From contig CARTDA010000002.1 of NCBI GenBank assembly GCA_949066965.1, positions 147,369-211,368 on the forward strand: a DNA stretch of 64,000 bases. The letters are read 5' to 3'. A program made the position numbers and the translations under genes. The first letter of the stretch is position 1. Each line of letters starts with the position of its first letter. Below are positions 17,999 to 27,744 of this stretch, piece by piece. The notes under the pieces are model-generated. The model was not told where the DNA came from. It searched no databases and was given only the letters and a program-made list of their open reading frames with translations. This stretch comes from COE1 sp949066965. Its GTDB lineage: Bacteria; Bacillota; Clostridia; Lachnospirales; Lachnospiraceae.

Positions 17999-18754
17999 TC
18001 ATCCTGCTCCCTTTCCTGCTGTCTTCTCTTTATGGAAAAATTCATACAGATAGCTTTTCATTGTCAGAAAGCGATACCTCTTCCGGGACAGATACCCATG
18101 CCGGAACCGCACCAGCGCATTCTCTCGCACGCCTGTCTGGCTGCTTGACATCCCGCCCAGGTGAAAATTAGATAACACATGATACACCGGCGTAAATACA
18201 ACCTTCCCGCTCTTAAAATAACGCAGCATCAGGTCATAGTCCGCGGCGGAGCGGTACTGCGTGTCAAATGCCCCGAACTGCCCGTATGTGTCCCTGGTGA
18301 CGAAACAGGTCGGATGTGTAATCATCTGCTGCGGCAGGAAGTCATGGTGATAAATAACAACTGCTTTTTCCCTGCCGTCAAGGTATGTCCGCTGCATACC
18401 GTAGACGACTTCGTATGGATTCCCGCCGTAATGGCTCACCACCTGCTCCACCGTGTCCCATTCATAACAGTCGTCACTGTTTACAATGCCAATGAGCTGT
18501 CCGCGGGCAAGTTTTATGCCCTTGTCCATGGCATCGTAGATGCCGTTGTCCTTCTCCGAAATCAGCGTGAACGCCTTGGGCAGCCTGTCCCTGTGCCGCT
18601 CAATCACCGCAAGCGTGTCATCCGTCGAACCGCCGTCCACAATGATATACTCTATGTTCTTGTATGTCTGGTTCTCAATACATTCCAGTGTCTTTTCAAT
18701 CGTCCGCCCGCTGTTAAAACAGGGGGTGAGGATTGTCACCAATATCTCCGGCAT
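17999..18754 (-). CDS. Family 2 glycosyltransferase, WcaE-like
   Basis: 251 residues. VTILTPCFNSGRTIEKTL, VDGGSTDDTL and IVNSDDCYEWD are the GT2 start, nucleotide and metal motifs. The DGGSTD variant, EKDNGIYDAMDKGI and the short length match WcaE-type colanic-acid transferases. It lies 15 bases downstream of the GT-D-like gene and abuts the fucosyltransferase gene. Confidence 0.88.
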   Translation of the reverse strand: MPEILVTILTPCFNSGRTIEKTLECIENQTYKNIEYIIVDGGSTDDTLAVIERHRDRLPKAFTLISEKDNGIYDAMDKGIKLARGQLIGIVNSDDCYEWDTVEQVVSHYGGNPYEVVYGMQRTYLDGREKAVVIYHHDFLPQQMITHPTCFVTRDTYGQFGAFDTQYRSAADYDLMLRYFKSGKVVFTPVYHVLSNFHLGGMSSSQTGVRENALVRFRHGYLSRKRYRFLTMKSYLYEFFHKEKTAGKGAG

Positions 18755-18769
18755 CCCATCTTCTCCCTT

Positions 18770-19768
18770 TTACCAATAGCACCCTTTTTCAACCGTCCCG
18801 GCATTTTTCGGGGTTTCCTCCGCAAGCGCCCTTGTCCATGCATCATTAAAGAATGTCGCTATCTTTGTCGGATAATTGTTCTCCCAGCGGTAGCCCTTGA
18901 TGCCAAACAGAAGCTGCGTCGCCCCGCCCAAATGAATCGCCTGTTTTCCCGCATTTTTTAACATTGACGCCAGCGGCATCCCATATGCACCGCACCCGAT
19001 AACCGCCACGTCAAAGTCTGTCTGCACTGCCTTTTCGTACATATAGTCCAGCGCGTCAAACCATGTCGCAAAGCGCTCGTCCTCCTCGCCGCACAATGTC
19101 TGCACCGCCTTGAGCGTTTTCAGCTCAAATGACGGAAGAATCTCGGAATTTGGAAAAATCAGTTCCCGCTTTTTGTACTGTTCCTGAATCGTGCGCTCGA
19201 ACGGATGGATAACCAGCACCTTTTTCCCTTCCAGCGCCGCCGTCCACGGTCTGTTCGGCGCAAGCCACGGCTCCAGGCGGAAGAGGAACGTCAAATCCGC
19301 ATCCGGCGCAAATTCCTCGATGATAAAGTCCTCCATATTCAGGTGCCACATCGCAAGGAGGTCTGCATTTGCCCCCGATTCGAGAATCAGCCTGGAAAAC
19401 CGTTCCAGATACTGGTAGTCAACCGGAAAAAACCCGGAATCCTTACCAAGACGGGTAAACCATTTGTCCAGGTAGGCATCATCCTCCGCACTGTGCCCCT
19501 TGTACTTTACTTTCAGATATCCCACAACGGTCTGAAGCTCCGTATTGCCAAAGCGGCACGTCATAAAGGGTCTGCCCTCCATGATTTTCCGGTAAATGTA
19601 CTCATTTGTCTTTGCCGGTGAAAGAACCCATTTTTTGGCGTAGTGTGGCATGACTGGTTCCCTGTGGAAATATTTGACAATACCATGCCGCCTCAGGCAC
19701 TTGTTAAAGTAAAAATCCCTCCACCTCCACCGTTTTTCATACCGCACCCATTTTTCTTCCCTTGTCAT
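18770..19768 (-). CDS. Putative GT-D-fold glycosyltransferase-related protein
   Basis: 332 residues, no signal peptide. FMTCRFGNTELQTV near residue 70 resembles the RFGDGE signature of DUF1792/GT-D enzymes. The closing VAVIGCGAYGMPLASMLK and AIHLGGATQLLFGIKG fit the family's second conserved block. Glu or Asn replaces part of the usual DGE, so metal binding may differ. ATG 19768 overlaps the upstream TGA (ATGA). I infer a sugar transferase role; experimental knowledge of this subgroup is not known to me. Confidence 0.55.
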   Translation of the reverse strand: MTREEKWVRYEKRWRWRDFYFNKCLRRHGIVKYFHREPVMPHYAKKWVLSPAKTNEYIYRKIMEGRPFMTCRFGNTELQTVVGYLKVKYKGHSAEDDAYLDKWFTRLGKDSGFFPVDYQYLERFSRLILESGANADLLAMWHLNMEDFIIEEFAPDADLTFLFRLEPWLAPNRPWTAALEGKKVLVIHPFERTIQEQYKKRELIFPNSEILPSFELKTLKAVQTLCGEEDERFATWFDALDYMYEKAVQTDFDVAVIGCGAYGMPLASMLKNAGKQAIHLGGATQLLFGIKGYRWENNYPTKIATFFNDAWTRALAEETPKNAGTVEKGCYW

Positions 19769-20592
19769 CCTGCACCTCCCAGTCTGTGCCGTACCTTCTT
19801 TGCCATGCTGGCAAGAAATCGGACTGCTTTTATTCTCCGAATCCTGATTTCCCGCAGGCTTCCCGCATTCAGCCGATGGGAATCGACTATCTGCGGATAT
19901 GTGCTTCTCTGTTCCACTTCTGCTTCATAGTTATTTGTCAGCCCAAACTGTGACGGGTCGCGGAATCTCTTAAACCCATGCTTCTTGGACATCAGCGAGA
20001 TGACGGACTGGTCATGCCTGTGGTCGGTAAATTCCTTGTAATTGGGCAGCCCCATCACATTCGGGTTGTCGGAGATAATGCGGATGTCCTGCGCATAGCG
20101 CAGCACCTCGTCAAGGTAGGCTTCCACCTCCGGCGCCTTTTTACAGACAAAGTAACCGCCGATGGACTGCGGCGTGTCCGTGTACTGTGGCGTGTCACAT
20201 CCGGTCAGCACAAACGCGTCCCGCTTTGTATTACCCTTTTCAACGCGTCCCTGTTCCAGCGCAAAAATCATAACAGATGTTTTTTCACGTTCCATGCAGT
20301 CAATCAGATACTGTATTTTGTTGACATAGACAGCGCCCGCGTCAATGTACACCAGATAGTCGCCCTCGCCCAGCTCGTCATATGCCTTTCGGTAGACATA
20401 GGGCTTCCAGAGGTAGTACCCTCCCCCTCTCGGGGCATCCAGAATGGCATGGTTTTTACTGCGGAATGCCTCGTCAATATCCTCCGGTCCATATTCAATG
20501 ACCCTGTCAGCCCCCCACTGCCTTGCAGTCCTGCTGTTGAGCTGCTGTGCCCGTTTAAATTTTTTGTCCGCATAGTTTACAGCGATAATCAT
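19765..20592 (-). CDS. Putative glycosyltransferase with YIDAGA (DxD-like) motif
   Basis: 275 residues. GGGYYLWKPYVYRKAYDEL followed by DYLVYIDAGAVYV looks like a small GT-A enzyme in which DAGA replaces the DxD. IIAVNYADKKFKRAQ at the start and DHRHDQSVISLM later recur in a group of polysaccharide-locus proteins. AGGAGG precedes ATG 20592 at ideal distance. Its leader carries a perfect 12-bp inverted repeat and a two-hairpin repeat element (copy A), so this gene may start or be re-set as an expression unit. Substrate unknown. Confidence 0.6.
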   Translation of the reverse strand: MIIAVNYADKKFKRAQQLNSRTARQWGADRVIEYGPEDIDEAFRSKNHAILDAPRGGGYYLWKPYVYRKAYDELGEGDYLVYIDAGAVYVNKIQYLIDCMEREKTSVMIFALEQGRVEKGNTKRDAFVLTGCDTPQYTDTPQSIGGYFVCKKAPEVEAYLDEVLRYAQDIRIISDNPNVMGLPNYKEFTDHRHDQSVISLMSKKHGFKRFRDPSQFGLTNNYEAEVEQRSTYPQIVDSHRLNAGSLREIRIRRIKAVRFLASMAKKVRHRLGGAG

Positions 20593-20622
20593 CTGTTCCT
20601 CCTACCCACCCAGAATCTGATT

Positions 20623-20655
20623 ATACTCACGACAGATGAAATTTGTCGTGAGTAT
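20623..20655. repeat. Perfect 12-bp inverted repeat
   Basis: ATACTCACGACA and its exact complement TGTCGTGAGTAT are separated by 9 bases. It sits about 30 bases before the start codon at 20592. The shorter copy B near 38,946 has only the end of this palindrome. It may be the terminal part of the repeat element, an operator or an mRNA hairpin. No T-run follows on either strand. Confidence 0.7.
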
Positions 20656-20750
20656 TGTGCCAGCCGCAGCCGCGAAGCGGCATATTTCCTTATGCGGCTG
20701 TGTACATCACTTTATACTGAGCGGTCAGTCTTTTCGACCGCCAGTATATA
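20648..20750 (-). repeat. Dispersed two-hairpin repeat, copy A
   Basis: About 100 bases nearly identical to 38946-39045. Hairpin 1 is 20714-20747 (ACTGGCGGTC / GACCGCTCAGT arms, one bulge). Hairpin 2 is 20661-20700, with outer arms CAGCCGCA/TGCGGCTG and a small inner GCCGC/GCGGC stem. The glycosyltransferase gene upstream ends inside hairpin 1: its last codons and TAA (20712) come from the repeat. Size and structure suggest a non-coding MITE- or REP-like element. Confidence 0.8.
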
Positions 20751-21896
20751 TAATTCAGAGAGCCGTGCCGCAACCGCCTGCTCAGAAAAAAGCTCCCTTG
20801 CAAAGTCAGCAATCCGGCAAGGTTCATAACGTTCCCTGTCCGCCGTCATTTGCAGCATTGCCTGCGTCAGCGCGTCCACACTTTCCGGCGGAATCAATAT
20901 GCCGTTAAAATCCTTTACAAAATCATCCGGTCCGCCGTTTGCCGCAGCAATGACCGGCTTGCCACACGCCATCGCCTCGATGTAGACCACGCCAAACGTC
21001 TCATAACGACTTGGGAGCACAAACACGTCACATGCCTGCATCTGCGCCACAACCTGTTCGCGGCTTAGTGCGCCTGTAAATTCCACAGACTCCTCTATTC
21101 CATATTCCTTACACCATTCTACTGCTTTTTGCGCCGCCTGTCCACCGCCGCCGATGACAAGCTTCACGCCGTCCTGTTTCCGGGAAAAATCCCGCCACGC
21201 CTTCAGCAGGATATCCATGCCCTTTTTCCGAAGCTGGTCACTGGTATTCATATAGCATATGGTCAGAAACCGCATTTCGCTGTGCGGCACGTCCTGTCCG
21301 GGCTGAAACTGCCCAAAGCTGACGACATTTCCAATGACCTCGATATCTCCCGCTGTCCTGTACCGGGCGATCAGCCTTGCAAATGCCTGGCTGACACAGA
21401 CAACCCTGGCTGCCCGCCCAAACGCCTGCCTGATATGCCGTTCATTGTCCTTACGTATCTTATCCCCATGAAGTGCAAACAATGTCGCATGCTCCGTTAT
21501 GAGATAGGGAATTTTCGTCCGGTCAGACAGCTGCATCGCCGCATATCCTGCCCACACGCAGCAGTGCGCATGGATGATGTCCACCCTTTCACCTGACAGG
21601 TACTGTTCAAAGAGCCGGATAATCCCCTCGGCAAACTGCGTCCGATACCCCTCCATGCCATGCTTGAGCGGACAAAAAACACGGTTCCGATAGATTCGGA
21701 CACCGTCCGTCTCCGACTGCGCATCCTCGTTGTATGACGCAAATTCCCCGATGCATTTCACCGAATACGTATCACAGTAGAGTATACTTACCTGATGCCC
21801 GCTTTTGCGCAGCGCCTTTGCCTGATCCATAAAAAAACTCCCGATTGTGGGATTTTTCTTCGTCTGAAAAAAGGCCGGAATGATTACGATATTCAT
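20712..21896 (-). CDS. Family 4 glycosyltransferase
   Basis: 394 residues, GT-B fold. The N-terminus is MNIVIIPAFFQTKKNPTIG, the C-terminal half starts with LTICYMNTSDQLRKKG, and PSRYETFGVVYIEAMACGKPVIAA carries the EX7E motif. The last residues (VEKTDRSV) are encoded by repeat copy A, so the native C-terminus may have been replaced. ATG 21896 overlaps the previous stop (ATGA), so translation is coupled to the large membrane protein gene upstream. Confidence 0.9.
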   Translation of the reverse strand: MNIVIIPAFFQTKKNPTIGSFFMDQAKALRKSGHQVSILYCDTYSVKCIGEFASYNEDAQSETDGVRIYRNRVFCPLKHGMEGYRTQFAEGIIRLFEQYLSGERVDIIHAHCCVWAGYAAMQLSDRTKIPYLITEHATLFALHGDKIRKDNERHIRQAFGRAARVVCVSQAFARLIARYRTAGDIEVIGNVVSFGQFQPGQDVPHSEMRFLTICYMNTSDQLRKKGMDILLKAWRDFSRKQDGVKLVIGGGGQAAQKAVEWCKEYGIEESVEFTGALSREQVVAQMQACDVFVLPSRYETFGVVYIEAMACGKPVIAAANGGPDDFVKDFNGILIPPESVDALTQAMLQMTADRERYEPCRIADFARELFSEQAVAARLSELYILAVEKTDRSV

Positions 21897-23857
21897 ATTT
21901 CTACCTCAACTGCCCCATTTTTATATTTTCCGGATTCCACCAAAAATATCACATACTCCATGACCGACAGCACGATAAACAGAATGCACACTTTTGCCTC
22001 AGCAGGAAGAATGTACAAATCAATATTATATTTGTTTGCCAGCGCGCCGTCCACCAATGCACCATCGGCATACAACGCCTCATTTACTCCGACCGCCTGC
22101 GCAACGTCCTGCACCAGCAAATACGGTTCTGACTGCCTATTATCCTGCATGGTGTATGTAATCTGATAGCGATGGTTTAGCGCCACGACACATCCCATCG
22201 GAATCTCAAACCATTCACCTACTTCAATACCGGAAATGGAAACATCCGATTTGCATAGCACATTTCCTTCCTCCGACAACTCGACATGCAGTATACCGTC
22301 CTTTTTATCGTCAGGCAGATTTACCAGAATCGTGCTGACACCATCCAAATAAGCGGTAAGCATGGTAAAATCGGTAAACACAACCTCCTGAGTCACGCCG
22401 CCGTCTACATTGGCATTTACTGTTCCAACAGTCTCCAAGGACCATGGTTCCCGCTCCTGTGCGCCATAGTGGATTTGCACGTGAAACAGCCCATATGACA
22501 GCAGTCCCCACACGACAAATGCCGCTAAATTTACCACAATTCCCTTGGTGAACCATTTTTTTGCGAGCATACCGGATGCCTGTGGTCTCTGGACGTTTAT
22601 CAGAACGGCGCTAAGCATCGCGTAATAGGTTACGCCGTACATATGGACTACAAAACCATGTATGCAGTGATTCGGCAGCAGAAACCACCATATTACAGGA
22701 TAAAATGCGACAAAGATAAGCAGACAGCCTTTGTGTTGTATGCGATATGCTCGTATTTTCAACAGCATCACCAAAAGTATTGCCGTAACCACCGTCAAAA
22801 CAAGCACCGGCGTGCTTGTCATCCGCCTGACCAGACCGTTCACCACGGAAACCAGACGCCCTTTTAATGTAAATTCCGAACCCATCCGCAAAAACAGCTG
22901 CCCTGTCCCGCTCTGTGTCCCCAATATCAGTTTGCACAAAATCTGCTTTGCGATCACCGTCCCAGCCAGCCCCGCGCTCCAGCACACGGATAAGAGAACC
23001 GTCTCCTTCGTCAGGTTTTTCAGCCCGCAGCCGTTCTCAATTCTGACAGAAAGGACAAATACCAGCGGAAATCCCAGCGTAATCAGCGGAAATGCCCAGT
23101 AATTTAAGTACGCCAGCACGGAACCTCCCAGAAAAAACAAAACCGCAAACTGCTCCGTTGACGCATTTTTGCGAAACAGCTGCCAGCAGACAGCCATCAT
23201 GAGAAACATCATCGCAATATCCGTGTTGAAAACCAGGCACAGAGCCTGTGGAAAATATGCTGCCACAGCCACGCTGACCACATAGGGGACAAGACCTTTT
23301 GCGCCAAGCATTCTGTATACCCCAACGGCACTTGCAAGAAACAGCGCTGCCACAATTGCAAACATCAGTACACGAATCCCGTTGACCGGCATAAACAGCA
23401 GCAGTATTTTGTAGACCGTCAGCATCCCCACCCAGTATCTTGAATAGGGCTTTATAACCGCATTGCCATCCTGCTCCAGCGCATATTTGACATCATCAAT
23501 CGTGTTGGTTGAACCGCTTTCATCCATCTCGCTGTATGTCGTGTACGCATTTGCAATGGCTTTTTGCAGCAACGTACCATCGTACTCCGTCACGGCAGAA
23601 TTCATAAAATAGCTGTCCGTCCAGTTGTCCCACGCGGCGCCGAATTTTCCCTCATAATATAATCCCTGCTCTTTTAGCTGCAAATAAGATTTCTCCACGT
23701 TGTCCAGTACCAGCCTGCGCGGTATCGCCTGCCCTGCCATAAGCAGCACGACATAGAGGGCAATCAGTCCCACGAACAACACCAGATATTGTAAACACTT
23801 CCTTACTTTTGTATAAGCACCTTCACCCAGCTTTTGCACTGTTTTACTGCCTCCCAT
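21893..23857 (-). CDS. Large polytopic membrane protein, GT-C-like
   Basis: About 654 residues from ATG 23857; a GTG at 23839 has a better GGGAGG site, and an open frame extends to 23974 inside the upstream gene. One N-terminal helix (LVLFVGLIALYVVLLMAG) is followed by a loop of about 120 residues with WDNWTDSYFMN and then ten or so helices. A C-terminal extracytoplasmic beta-rich region of about 150 residues ends in a final helix. The layout resembles DUF2142-like and other GT-C proteins, including the partial gene at the left edge. The start overlaps the GT2 gene by 55 bases. Confidence 0.6.
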   Translation of the reverse strand: MGGSKTVQKLGEGAYTKVRKCLQYLVLFVGLIALYVVLLMAGQAIPRRLVLDNVEKSYLQLKEQGLYYEGKFGAAWDNWTDSYFMNSAVTEYDGTLLQKAIANAYTTYSEMDESGSTNTIDDVKYALEQDGNAVIKPYSRYWVGMLTVYKILLLFMPVNGIRVLMFAIVAALFLASAVGVYRMLGAKGLVPYVVSVAVAAYFPQALCLVFNTDIAMMFLMMAVCWQLFRKNASTEQFAVLFFLGGSVLAYLNYWAFPLITLGFPLVFVLSVRIENGCGLKNLTKETVLLSVCWSAGLAGTVIAKQILCKLILGTQSGTGQLFLRMGSEFTLKGRLVSVVNGLVRRMTSTPVLVLTVVTAILLVMLLKIRAYRIQHKGCLLIFVAFYPVIWWFLLPNHCIHGFVVHMYGVTYYAMLSAVLINVQRPQASGMLAKKWFTKGIVVNLAAFVVWGLLSYGLFHVQIHYGAQEREPWSLETVGTVNANVDGGVTQEVVFTDFTMLTAYLDGVSTILVNLPDDKKDGILHVELSEEGNVLCKSDVSISGIEVGEWFEIPMGCVVALNHRYQITYTMQDNRQSEPYLLVQDVAQAVGVNEALYADGALVDGALANKYNIDLYILPAEAKVCILFIVLSVMEYVIFLVESGKYKNGAVEVEI

Positions 23858-24624
23858 CCCATGCCGTTTTGAAACAGATACCAGAATCTTTTTCGGAAAA
23901 AAAGCTTCATCTCTGTCTTTTTTAGTCTGGACAAGTTTGCGGACGTCACCGACTGGTCCGACATGCGGTACCACACAATTTCCTTATCCAGCAGGCCAAA
24001 TTTGTAACCCGCATGCATCGCCTCCAGATTCATCGGATAATCCTCAAACCACCTGTAACACTCCTCATAACCACCTGTTTTCCTGATAAAATCCATCGTG
24101 TAAAAGGTTGCCGACGGCGCCACAATCCTGTTCTGGACCAGCAGCATCCGGTACTGCTCCCGGTAATCCTTCTGCGCAAAATCATAACATCTGTCACAGT
24201 ATGCCTGCACATCCGCGTACAGCGCATCCGGGTTTTTGTCATTAAAGAGGTGCACTTTCGCAACCGGAAAGACATTCGGGTGTGTCTCACAGAACCGGAC
24301 ATAGCACGCAATGGCATCCTCCGTCATGTAATCATCCCCGGCAATGCCCTTATAGTACTCTCCCGTGGCAGCCTTAAGTCCCCTGTTGATGTTTGCGGGA
24401 AGGCCGGTATTTTTGTCCGACATGACAAGCTTTATTGCCGCCAGCGCCCCCTCGTTTTCCGCAATCCACTGCTGAACCACCTGCACCGTATTGTCGGGGG
24501 ACGCATCGTCCGTGACAATCAGTTCAATATTCGGATATGTCTGATTTTTGATACTATCCAGTGTCTCGACAATCGTCTCCGCGGAGCGATATGACAGGAC
24601 AACCACACTCACCAGCTTCATCAT
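23803..24624 (-). CDS. Family 2 glycosyltransferase
   Basis: 273 residues. The N-terminus is KLVSVVVLSYRSAETIVETL, with TDDASPDNTVQVV and IAGDDYMTEDAI as nucleotide and metal motifs. The C-terminal third (RWFEDYPMNLEAMHAGY) resembles WfgS-type transferases of O-antigen loci. ATG 24624 directly follows the TAG of the polymerase-like gene. Confidence 0.88.
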   Translation of the reverse strand: MMKLVSVVVLSYRSAETIVETLDSIKNQTYPNIELIVTDDASPDNTVQVVQQWIAENEGALAAIKLVMSDKNTGLPANINRGLKAATGEYYKGIAGDDYMTEDAIACYVRFCETHPNVFPVAKVHLFNDKNPDALYADVQAYCDRCYDFAQKDYREQYRMLLVQNRIVAPSATFYTMDFIRKTGGYEECYRWFEDYPMNLEAMHAGYKFGLLDKEIVWYRMSDQSVTSANLSRLKKTEMKLFFRKRFWYLFQNGMGWEAVKQCKSWVKVLIQK

Positions 24625-25794
24625 CTACGCCTTTCCCAGCAGGCCCCTGACCTGCCAAAAATATCCCTCAAACCTGTATTTTCCCTCAAATGGCTGATAC
24701 CAGTAATGTCCCATCAGCACCAGAAGATAATTTCTTAATAAATATTCCGATATAAAATGCGCCTCCATCAGGTTATAAATGGAGAATGACACAATCATGA
24801 CGAGCATGACCGCGTCCTTTTTTTTATAACCCTGATACAGCAGATAGAAATTCATCCCGATGTAAAGCATTCCGGGGATAATCCCATACCAGTAAAACAG
24901 CCTGACAAATCCCGCGTCAAAATATTCCGTATTTTCGGGCGATGCAAATAGCTTCCAGTTCTCAAGCCTTGCCGCCTCGACGGCATAACAGCTCTGGTAT
25001 CTGCCGTTCAGCAGCTTGTCAAACTTGTGCATCAGGCTGTCGGGCGTCTCATATGTATTTTCTATATGGGAACCCATCATGGAAAACACAACACAGCCCA
25101 GCACAACCGCGGCGCCGAAAAGATAGGCTGCCCTGTTCTCCCTGCATGTTTTGCTGTAGCGCATGGCAAATGCCGCCGCAAGAAACAAAGCCCATACTAT
25201 AACACCCGTCATTGACTTTGTAAATGTATACAGCACAACATCCATCGCAAAAAACGCCGCATAGTGATACCACTTCATCCTGTCCGCATTGCAGTAGACT
25301 GCCAGCACCACAACCAGCCAGAGCATACAATGGAGGGCATTCGGATGTCCCATCCCAAGCGTGTACCTTGTCTCCATGCCGCCCCTGCCATAGTCGGCAG
25401 TAACGGATACCGCCCCGTAGATTCCGGTCACGGAAAGCGCCATCAGCGCCACACAGCCTGCAAGCGTCGTCCAGAACACTGCCTTCATGACCTTTCTGAC
25501 ATCCATCCCCTTGCACGCCGCGACAAACGCCACCACACGCACCGCCTCGTCGCGCTCATTGACCAGATAGGAGACAAGCAGAATGGCGCCAGTCAGCAAA
25601 ATCGCAAGCCATTCCCCTTTGGAATATTTTGTCAATGCTATTTTGATGCAAAACAACAAAAAAGTCAACCGGAACAGCTGGCTTTCCAGCGGATTGGTGT
25701 ATGCGCTCTTCTCCACAACCACAATCAGCAGCTCGACCATCAGACCAGTCCAGAAGCAGACCGCGCCTATTTTTTCCGCATTCTTGTCACTCAT
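24625..25794 (-). CDS. Wzy-like glycan polymerase or O-antigen ligase
   Basis: About 389 residues from ATG 25794 (MSDKNAEKIG), overlapping the preceding stop by 8 bases; the frame is open to 25857. There are ten to eleven hydrophobic helices. The GMGHPNALH motif near residue 155 is the hallmark loop of Gram-positive Wzy/EpsF-type polymerases (GxGHPN). Proteins of this type join lipid-linked repeat units outside the membrane. It is the only clear polymerase candidate in the window. Ligase activity cannot be excluded. Confidence 0.72.
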   Translation of the reverse strand: MSDKNAEKIGAVCFWTGLMVELLIVVVEKSAYTNPLESQLFRLTFLLFCIKIALTKYSKGEWLAILLTGAILLVSYLVNERDEAVRVVAFVAACKGMDVRKVMKAVFWTTLAGCVALMALSVTGIYGAVSVTADYGRGGMETRYTLGMGHPNALHCMLWLVVVLAVYCNADRMKWYHYAAFFAMDVVLYTFTKSMTGVIVWALFLAAAFAMRYSKTCRENRAAYLFGAAVVLGCVVFSMMGSHIENTYETPDSLMHKFDKLLNGRYQSCYAVEAARLENWKLFASPENTEYFDAGFVRLFYWYGIIPGMLYIGMNFYLLYQGYKKKDAVMLVMIVSFSIYNLMEAHFISEYLLRNYLLVLMGHYWYQPFEGKYRFEGYFWQVRGLLGKA

Positions 25795-26752
25795 TGGATA
25801 CCTCCCTCCGAAACCGGTTTTGCAGGAAGCACCGCACCGTTGCTTTCTGCTCCGCAATCCACTTGCGCATCAGCAGGCTCTTGTCAATCCCAAGCGCCTT
25901 CGCCTCGCCAAATCCCTTATGGTACTTGACCAGAAACCGTTCGGCAAAAAATGCCCTGCACGCCGCGCTTTCCTGCAAGTGGTATTTTGTGTACATATAT
26001 CTGTAATCATTGTAGATGCGCTCATCCCGCTCGGAAAAGCTTTCCGTGTATTGGTTTTCATGCACCCCGATTGAAACCAGCGGCTCCTTCGTATATGCAA
26101 ACACCTGATTTTTTGCCAGCAGGTCAAAATACAGGAACATGTCGGACGCCCAGTTGCTCTTCTCGTCAAACATAGCCGGCGCACTGCCCCTGCGGTAGAT
26201 TGTGGCGCTCGGCGCGCCTATCTGGTTTCCGAGAAAAAGATGGCGGTAGTCCCTGCGCAGTCCGTCTATAAACGCCGCGTCGGCAGCGCGGTCATAAAAA
26301 GCCGTCTGGTGCGCCGCCGTCACATGGTGCAGCACATCGCTGCCCTGCCCGTCCAGCATCACCTGTCTGCTGCCGGAAAACGCAAGCATGGCGTCGGGAT
26401 GACTGTCAAGCATCGCCGCAAACGCGCCAAGGCTTGTCCTGTCCGTAAACCAGTCATCACTGAACATAATCTTGATGTATTCGCCCTCCGCCATTTTTAT
26501 CGCGGCATTCCAGTTAAAGATATGCCCGAACGGCTTCTTATTATGCCGGTATTTTACCTGTGGATAGCGCTCCTGCACCAAGGCTTCTGTCGCGTCATTT
26601 GTCGAGTCATCCGACAGGTTCACCTCAAAGTCCGTATAATCCTGACTATATATGGATTCCAGCAGGCGTTTCACCTCGTCCGCATTATTATAGCAGGGAA
26701 TACATATCGAAACCTTTACACCCACATCCTTACCCCTTTTCCTTTCGCCCAC
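25787..26752 (-). CDS. Family 2 glycosyltransferase
   Basis: About 312-321 residues. The possible starts are GTG 26752 or GTG 26725 (then VKVSICIPCYNNADEV); the second fits the family better. SDDSTNDATEAL and IMFSDDWFTDR are the nucleotide and metal motifs. GNQIGAPSATIYRR is shared with the GT2 at 23803-24624 in type. It couples to the polymerase-like gene by an 8-base overlap. Confidence 0.86.
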   Translation of the reverse strand: MGERKRGKDVGVKVSICIPCYNNADEVKRLLESIYSQDYTDFEVNLSDDSTNDATEALVQERYPQVKYRHNKKPFGHIFNWNAAIKMAEGEYIKIMFSDDWFTDRTSLGAFAAMLDSHPDAMLAFSGSRQVMLDGQGSDVLHHVTAAHQTAFYDRAADAAFIDGLRRDYRHLFLGNQIGAPSATIYRRGSAPAMFDEKSNWASDMFLYFDLLAKNQVFAYTKEPLVSIGVHENQYTESFSERDERIYNDYRYMYTKYHLQESAACRAFFAERFLVKYHKGFGEAKALGIDKSLLMRKWIAEQKATVRCFLQNRFRREVSNE

Positions 26753-26782
26753 TCGGCAGCCCCTGTGCCGCCATAGCGTACC

Positions 26783-27739
26783 TCAGTGATTTTTCCCAAG
26801 CACGCCCCGGCATACACGTTTTATCATTACAAGCGTTTTGTAACAGATGCTTTTTATTGTGACCTTTGCCCTGCGCAGCGCCTTTTTTGCGCCTTTTTCC
26901 TCATGCATGATGAGAAAGTCCAGCTCCTTCTGGTGCTCCCTGATATACGCCGGAAAGCTTTCGTCAATCTCGCACCGTACAAACTGCGCGTTCCTGCCAA
27001 AGATATCCTTGCCGTCCTTAATCTGGTCTGTCACGTTCGACAACACATGTCTTGAATTGTATTCCTGATGCGCCGCCGACACGACCTTTTCCTGCACGCG
27101 CTTTCTGATGTCCTTCTCGCCGTGGCCGCCCATGTAGCCAAAGTGCCAGCCGCCGTCCTCCACGCGGATGCCGATTTCCTTGCGCTCCGGAAACCGCAGC
27201 TCGCCGAGCAGGAGATTCTGTTCCCTTAAAAGCCTGTAGCTTAACATCTTTGTCCCAATCCATTTTTTGCGCGCAACACCCTCAAACTCACCCGCATAGG
27301 ACAACAGGCTGCCTGACACTTCCTCCATATTCAGATAACAGTAAAAGAGCCGCTGCGCAAAATGATAGATTTTGTCATCCTGAAAATTTTGCAGGATTTC
27401 CCGGATTTTGTCGGGATTGGGAATCTCGTCAAGGTCGCTGAAAATGATGATGTCCTCATCCGTGCAGCCGGCAAGCCCCCTTGTCACCGCATTCTTCTGG
27501 AAGGTGTCCCGCTCGTGCGTACCGCCCGCAGGGGTGTCATCAACGACCACATGGATAATCTTATCCTGAAATTCGGCGAACATTGCCTTATTTTCTTCAT
27601 AATACAAGGGCTTTTTCAGACCGGAAAAGGTCTCTGTCGCCTCGCTGATTACAAACCTGTCCACTACCGGGCTAAGGACATTCAGCCGGATTTTCAGGAT
27701 ATCCAGCTCATTAAAAAACTGAAAGCAATCGTATACCAT
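26783..27739 (-). CDS. GT17-family glycosyltransferase (beta-1,4-GlcNAc transferase-like)
   Basis: 318 residues. MVYDCFQFFNELDILKIRL, FVISEATETFSGLKKPLYY, IIIFSDLDEIPNPD and DGGWHFGYMGG match the bacterial branch of GT17 (relatives of mammalian GlcNAc-transferase III). SDLDEIP supplies the DxD. Bacterial members occur in capsule and exopolysaccharide loci; acceptor and donor are not known here. It is 5 bases from the DUF5672 gene upstream. Confidence 0.85.
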   Translation of the reverse strand: MVYDCFQFFNELDILKIRLNVLSPVVDRFVISEATETFSGLKKPLYYEENKAMFAEFQDKIIHVVVDDTPAGGTHERDTFQKNAVTRGLAGCTDEDIIIFSDLDEIPNPDKIREILQNFQDDKIYHFAQRLFYCYLNMEEVSGSLLSYAGEFEGVARKKWIGTKMLSYRLLREQNLLLGELRFPERKEIGIRVEDGGWHFGYMGGHGEKDIRKRVQEKVVSAAHQEYNSRHVLSNVTDQIKDGKDIFGRNAQFVRCEIDESFPAYIREHQKELDFLIMHEEKGAKKALRRAKVTIKSICYKTLVMIKRVCRGVLGKNH

Positions 27740-27744
27740 CTATC

